64,000 nt of DNA from positions 1,427,928 to 1,491,927 of the forward strand of contig JH720300.1 in assembly GCA_000231825.2 (NCBI GenBank), written 5' to 3'. This stretch comes from Tetrahymena elliotti 4EA (lineage: Eukaryota; Ciliophora; Oligohymenophorea; Hymenostomatida; Tetrahymenidae). Position 1 is the stretch's first letter; each line of letters begins with the position of its first letter. The notes beneath the pieces were generated by a model. It worked only from the letters and a program-made list of their open reading frames with translations. It was not told the origin of the DNA and searched no databases. Of the stretch, positions 58,198-64,000 are shown piece by piece. The translations under genes and the position numbers were made by a program.

Positions 58198-59464
58198 TAG
58201 CAAAAAACATCATAGAAGTTAGCTTTACATCTTCAGAAGATCAATTATCAATTATTCAATGAGAAAGTTATAATACTTGGTTAAAATCCAAAGCTCATTA
58301 GTACGTTAGAAATCTTAACTAAATTTAGTTATGAATAATATGTAGAAACCATAACTTAAATTTTAATTCATTAAGATTTATCTTTTTAATGTACTGTTAC
58401 TACCATAAAATTTAATGTATTAAGTAGATTGTCTACTATTCATGAAAAACACATAAACTTGTGGCAATAAATTACAATAATAAATGTAGTAAGGTTGAAA
58501 TTTGAGGTAATAATAAGGAAACATATTTAAAACGTATGGAGATTCAATTAATTATTAATGTTAACAACTACATTCGTTAATTAGAAAGAAACATCAGAAA
58601 ATAATAGTATTTATATTTTACTTTGTTTTAAGGCAAATAAATCAACATAAAACGCTTGTCCTAGTATAGGTTAGTGATTTTCTTAAAAATTGAACAAAAA
58701 GAACTTTCTAATTAGAAGAAAAATGAGAATCAGAATTTATAGTTAAAAGAATTTAGAAATTCTACAAATAATCATTACTTTTTCCAAATTTTTTAAATGT
58801 TCTTCTTGAAAATATAATCTAAGAGGAATGAATGTGTAAAGTTGCCTTCTTTTTAAAATTTTTCAAAAAAATATTAAAAAGTAAGTTTGAGTTGAATTTT
58901 ATTTGAAGTTTGGTCGAAATAGTAATTTTAAAAAGTATTTTGTATTTAAAATGAAATGCGTTTTTTGGAATATTTGCTCCCTTTTTATAATAAATTTAGG
59001 AAAGATTTACATTTTCTTGAATAATATGATAGCGATATATTAGATCTATTTATATTAATTGATTTATCTAGATCAATTCATAGGCAGGGATCTATTATGT
59101 GGGTATTCGTATTATTTCTTAAAGTTACTTAGAGAAGAAAAAATTTATCAGTATATTATTCAATACAAAAAGTAAATAAATAATTGATTTTGATATTAGA
59201 GGAACAAAAGGAAAGAAAGATATAATAATTACATCAACCTGTTTTTAAAATAATTAAAATTAAAAAAAAAAATTAAAATCAACTAATTAAAAAAGAAAAA
59301 CAGAGAAAAAAAAATCAAAAATTAAATCTAATTACTATCAATCAATAGTAAATTTTTTTTAGAAAATCAAAGAAATTCACTAATATAAATAATTTAATAT
59401 TTACCAATAAATTATTTATTTACACTTACTGAATTCAACCAAAACTAAAGATTCTCACCTATCA

Positions 59465-59484
59465 CATACATACATACATTCATT
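59465..59484. repeat. (CATA)n repeat upstream of paralogue B
   Basis: Short CATA run about 130 bases before the coding start. It echoes the CATA/CCTA run before paralogue A and may be a remnant of a shared 5' flank. Confidence 0.7.
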
Positions 59485-59611
59485 AATTGATTTACCTCTT
59501 GCTTCCTTTGATTCTAATAATCTAAATTTTACAATCATTCACAAGCAAGCTAACTATTCACTTATCTATTAAACTAATCAAAAAATTTAAATTGATATTT
59601 GACTATTCAAA

Positions 59612-60354
59612 TGGGAAGCTCATGCACTACCGCAAAGAAACCTTCTGTCAAAAATAGTTCTAAGTAATAAAAGTACCATGCAAAGACTGCTGATCAAATC
59701 AACAGTCAGTCTGTTAAACAACACAAGAATAATATCTCCAAAGAGACATTGGTTGAGTGCTTTAACAACAAAGTTAAGTAATCGAATATTTGTGCTTAGA
59801 ATACTACATACTCTAAATCTGTTTAAAATAATACTAACATAATGTATACAAGTAAAAATTAATAAAATATCTCAAGCTATGATTAATAGATAACTCATAA
59901 AGAAATTTCACCTTAAAGCACCAACGTCCCTAATTTACTATCTTGCAACACTTCTGTGAAGTTTGAAAGTCCCAAGGCTCTATCAAATGGACAAAAAACT
60001 TCTCCCAATTTATCTCGCAGAAAAATGAGCTACATTGAAATATTCATTTTGGAAAGAAAGAGATATATGCAAGAAAAGGGCGTTTATAACTATACTCCAT
60101 ACACAGTATTACCAGCTCCTAAACTTAAAAAGCTAGGAAATAATCCTTTATATCTTAAGAGAAAATCTTCATTGGCTCACATTCCTTGCGATTTATTAGC
60201 TAACTACTGTAATTAGCCTACATCAAATAATTTAAAATCTACCAAAACTGATAGCTTAAATAGTTTTGGCAGTGAATTTGGTACATTCCGCAAAGAGAAT
60301 TAGCCTGCTTCGATGCCAAAAGGAGATTCTGACATAATCAGAATTGAAGTTTGA
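59612..60354 (+). CDS. Paralogue B of the myristoylated family, with a 1-nt frameshift near the start
   Basis: This is homologous to the gene at 52956. The ATG at 59612 gives MGSSCTTAK, the same lipid-anchor N terminus, but that frame leaves the conserved body after about nine codons and reaches TGA at 59953-59955. The conserved body is in the next frame, open from before 59641 to TGA 60352, and contains IFILERKRYMQEKGV, YTPYTVLPAPKLK and QPASMPKGDSDIIRIEV. One base appears missing in the A-rich stretch around 59634-59641. The options are a base-calling error, a real inactivating deletion, or use of the in-frame ATG at 59623, which would lose the anchor. No intron repairs it. The body is about 240 residues and its conserved motifs are intact, which argues against long decay. 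Confidence 0.7.
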
Positions 60355-63300
60355 AGTAGAGTATGTACTGGTTTTTGATTTGTTACACAGGTCAACAACA
60401 TTAACTTTCTTAATGAAATTTAAATATTTATAAAATTACCTCAAAAATAAATTTACCTTTAGACTTGTTTGTTTGTTTAAGAAATTAAATCCAAGCCAAT
60501 CAACTCTTCTACTAATCAACAATAACGTTAAAATAATCTTGCTAGGAATAATAAGTTTACATGAAAAAGATCTATAATAATTATCAATTCACCAAAGAAC
60601 TCTTCTTTAAGTTCTCTTAACTCATAATCTCATTCTCATCATTAAATTTAAATCTTTTGGACTTTTGCTACTTACTGCAAAAAGAAACAACAATAACCTT
60701 TTAAGATAATAAAATCCATTCACCCACCTACCCATTCATATATACATAAATATATTCATTCTCTAAATAACTCTTACTAAAAATTAATTATCATTCATGA
60801 ATGAAAAACTCAAACAAACAAATTAACTAACTAAAAATACAGTAATAAAATTGATACAAAATCAACTTCTCCCTCCCTTACTCACTCACTCAATAACAAA
60901 AATATAATAAAGATCCTCATAGGCTATTATTAGAAAATAATAAATAATAAAAAATAATATTTTTTCTTTTCAATCTAATCTATCTCATTCCATATAGTCG
61001 ATGAAATCTCTGTTATAATATTTATTAAAATGTACATATTACTTATTTTGCTCACTTCACTTACCAACCATCGTATTCTATATATATCTATTTATCTTTT
61101 TAATTATCTCATCTTCAAATCAATTCATTCACTTTTATTTATATATATATAATATCACTAATTTAAGCAATGAAGTCAAAAATTTATCAGTTTCTTTCTA
61201 CTGATTTTTGTTTTTTTATAAGACGATTTTTGGTGAAATCACAGTAAATCAAATTTTATTTTACAATTGAATGAAAGCAATTGTCTGAGAGATATTAAGT
61301 GATTGAAAGAATAAATAAATAAGTAAATAACAAAAACCTTTTTTTGATATTAATTCAATTTATTAAAAAAGAATCATAGACCTATATATAATACCCAACG
61401 CCAATATCAAATATTATATATTTATTTATCTTACTCACTTTCTATCTTCAATCTATTCCTCAATTCTTGAAGAAATCAAAAACATGTAGAGAATTTTCCA
61501 GTAAAATAATTTACTGATAGAAAAAGCAATTACTAGTTGCAGTTTACTCAGATTTGATATATTTTAAGCAAAGATGATACTATTTTTATAACAAAGTTAC
61601 AAAAATATAGTGAATTACTAGAAGCAATTTCTGGTAAAGTTAGCATACTTTACATAAAAAAATATATTTAATTAGCAGAAGTAAAAAGCTGGATCTAATT
61701 TAAAATTGTATTAAAAGAGAGATATGTGCATGAATTTGTTTGTTTAGGTAAAGTAAATACAAATTAAAATTAAATAGATATTTTTAAAGATTTTAAGGAA
61801 AGCTTATACATTTAAATTTATTCTTCTCTAACATTTCTTTCTCTATTATTATTATTATTTATCAGTAACAACATTTTTCACTTTTTGAAATAGATCAACT
61901 TTTATTTGGTATTATTAAATCTATTTTCACTATTCTAAACTCAATTCATCTACTAATTAACTAACTAACTAACAAACATAAGAAGCAATCCTTTATTTGA
62001 TTAAACAAACACATATTTTAAATAATATAAGAAAATGATTTGATTAATATTTGTTTAATCAGATAGCAGTTATATAAATTAATCCTAACTCAAATATTTA
62101 GATTCCTATTTAAATCATACGTTAGGCATTTCATTTTCATAACTTATTTTATAAAAAAAAGATTATATAAAGAATAATGTGAGTTTGAAATTGGTAAATA
62201 AAATAATCTGCAGGTTCTATTAATATCATAAATTAATAGAGCTTCAATTTCTTTTTTTCTATCTATAATCTTTTGCTTATCTTTAAAGAAACATGAAAAT
62301 TAGTCCAACAAATAGACTATTTTATATAATTATATATTCACTTCATCATTCGGATATCATAAAAAAGAGTCCATTAAAATCTTAGCAATATCTTTGACAC
62401 TTAAATTTAAACCACCATTGATTTAAATCTTCTCTTAAATTTTGAGATAAAAATGAAGTTATGTAAAATAGATATGCTTGACAAAAGTAGTTTTCATACT
62501 TTTGCATAAACAGGAGAAGAGATTATGAACAGTTAAAAAAAGAGGTTCAGATATGAAATATTTTTTTTTATTTTAGATATACTATTATTTTACAAGTAAT
62601 TAGCGCTGAAGATAAAAGAATCGACAGCTACATTTATTTTGTTACTTTTACACTTTTTTTAGAAATTTAAGAAAGCTGTGATAGAGAGTAAGAAAATTGG
62701 AATAGAAAATAAAAGTAAAGCTCCGATTGTTAGAATTTGATAATTTATCATTATATTTCAAATACTATATCAAACATATACAAGAAAGAATAATATCACA
62801 GTAATAATCATAATTGGAGTTTTTGCTCTTTCATACAAAATAGAAATTAAAAGTAAATGTTTTTAAAGAAACTAAAAGTAATTATTAATTAGCTTATTGT
62901 GAGAAGAATAATAATCAAAAATACCAAAGTTTTTTTTAGCTTTTAGAAATACTTATACAGTAAATCCTTATAGCATATAAAATATATCTATCAACACACA
63001 ATAATAGAGTATATTTAATAAAATTTATTACCTGTTAATCTCAGTTTTTTATTTTTCTTCTTTTTGCCTTCAATTTTTGGAGAAGAAAAAAAATATTAAG
63101 GTGATACAAATTTATTCATACTATAACACAATTAAGAAATACAAAAAAATATATTGCAAGCAAATATTTGTTTTCTTTAATAAATGAAAAAAATTGTATT
63201 TTTAAAGCTGAGTAAGTATTTCATTTTAATTCTCAAAGTAATTAAAAAGCAATAAAAATGAATAAATTCAAAAAGTAACTTAATCAGAACTAAAGCAACC

Positions 63301-64000
63301 AATCATTCATTTTTTAAGACTTGATTTAAAAAAAAAAATTAAATTACCCTCTTTCTGTACACTTTTGCTTTATATTTTAAATTTCAAAATTTGCTAAATC
63401 AGAAAATAATAGAAACAAGTGTACTCAGCAGATCTTAAGAATAAGTATTTAAAAATTCAAAGCAATACAGGTGTAATTTTGAGTGGTAACATTCAAATAA
63501 ATTTGATATGAGCAATAATATTTAAAAAAATAGAAGTAACCTCAGTTAATATTTTTTCAAAGTTCGTTTTAATTACATTCAGCTCTATAAAATTACCCTC
63601 ACAACATGTAATACCCAAAAAACTACTACCCTTTTTTATACATAGCTATTTTGACTGTGAAATTGGTGAAATGGATAAAGATCATTTTCATAAATAGATT
63701 TAAATTTCCTTAATTTAATTGATGCAACTTTAAAAATAATTAATCCTTATCAATAACATCTCTTTGTAGAATAGGAAATATTAATAAATTTCATTGATTA
63801 TTTGATAGAAAGGAAAACGAAATAGATTATTTTTGAGATATACAAATCTTTCAGAAACAAAGATGATTGATTGATTGATTGATTAAATCAAATTAATTTA
63901 GAAAATGCAAAATAAGTAAGAATGAATATTCATTAAAAGGCAATTAAAACTAGGCGCCTAAAGCAAATACAAAAATAAAAAACATTTTTCTCTTTTTTAG
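60355..64000. other. 3.6 kb right-hand region without recognised genes
   Basis: AT-rich to the window edge with simple repeats and homopolymers. No conserved frame, RNA gene or telomeric repeat (CCCCAA/GGGGTT) is seen. Confidence 0.5.
63862..63884. repeat. (GATT)n repeat
   Basis: Run of five to six GATT/TTGA units. Similar shorter runs occur near 21436, 44860 and 46180. Confidence 0.75.

Larger units (their letters stand above)
53544..59611. other. 6 kb region between the two paralogues, no genes recognised
   Basis: Very AT-rich with scattered tetranucleotide repeats, such as (TATC)n at 55127-55141. No conserved frame or RNA gene was found on either strand. The first few hundred bases should be 3' UTR of paralogue A and the last few hundred the promoter and 5' UTR of paralogue B. 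Confidence 0.5.

Overview
This window looks like nuclear DNA of an oligohymenophorean ciliate close to Tetrahymena. It is extremely AT-rich. Every conserved gene reads through many in-frame TAA and TAG codons, which fit glutamine at conserved positions, and each ends at TGA. The introns are AT-rich GT(A)...AG, about 49 to 720 nt, longer than the tiny introns of Paramecium. All gene models below use TAA/TAG = Gln and TGA as the only stop. For six genes the spliced exons were summed and checked to be a multiple of three.

Layout. Bases 1-1207 (minus) hold a bacterial-type fold-I Orn/Lys/Arg decarboxylase that runs off the left edge. A degraded copy of its 3' part lies near 4.6-4.8 kb. Bases 5299-16450 (minus) are probably one giant surface protein with a signal peptide, propeller-like repeats, a GGA-type beta-helix, a Cys-rich module and a multi-pass membrane domain. 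Then come a SART3/Prp24-like U4/U6 recycling factor (16998-20283, minus), a Rac/Rho GTPase with five exons (21646-22673, plus) and a DENN-domain Rab-GEF candidate (23813-27995, minus). A ten-exon gene (28797-33069, minus) has an N-terminal beta-rich domain that may be a Rel/Runt/p53-like DNA-binding fold, plus a Q/M-rich tail. A calcyphosine-like EF-hand protein follows (35889-37099, plus). Next is a full-length GANP/Sac3-type mRNA-export protein of about 1755 residues, reconstructed across a short intron from what look like two genes (38026-43976, minus), and a MAK/ICK-family ciliary kinase (45144-47719, minus).

The right quarter is almost empty. It carries only two related, probably N-myristoylated small proteins (52956-53543 and 59612-60354, plus), separated by 6 kb without recognisable genes. 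The second copy has a one-base frameshift between its lipid-anchor motif and its body as the sequence stands.

No operon logic is expected in a ciliate. Shared themes are signalling and membrane traffic (Rho GTPase, DENN, calcyphosine-like, MAK/ICK, two lipid-anchored candidates, giant membrane protein) and nuclear RNA handling (SART3-like, GANP-like, candidate transcription factor). No tRNA, rRNA, CRISPR array, telomere or transposase was seen. Best leads: the GANP with its C-terminal acetyltransferase-homology region, the possible Rel/Runt-like transcription factor, and the lipid-anchored paralogue pair.
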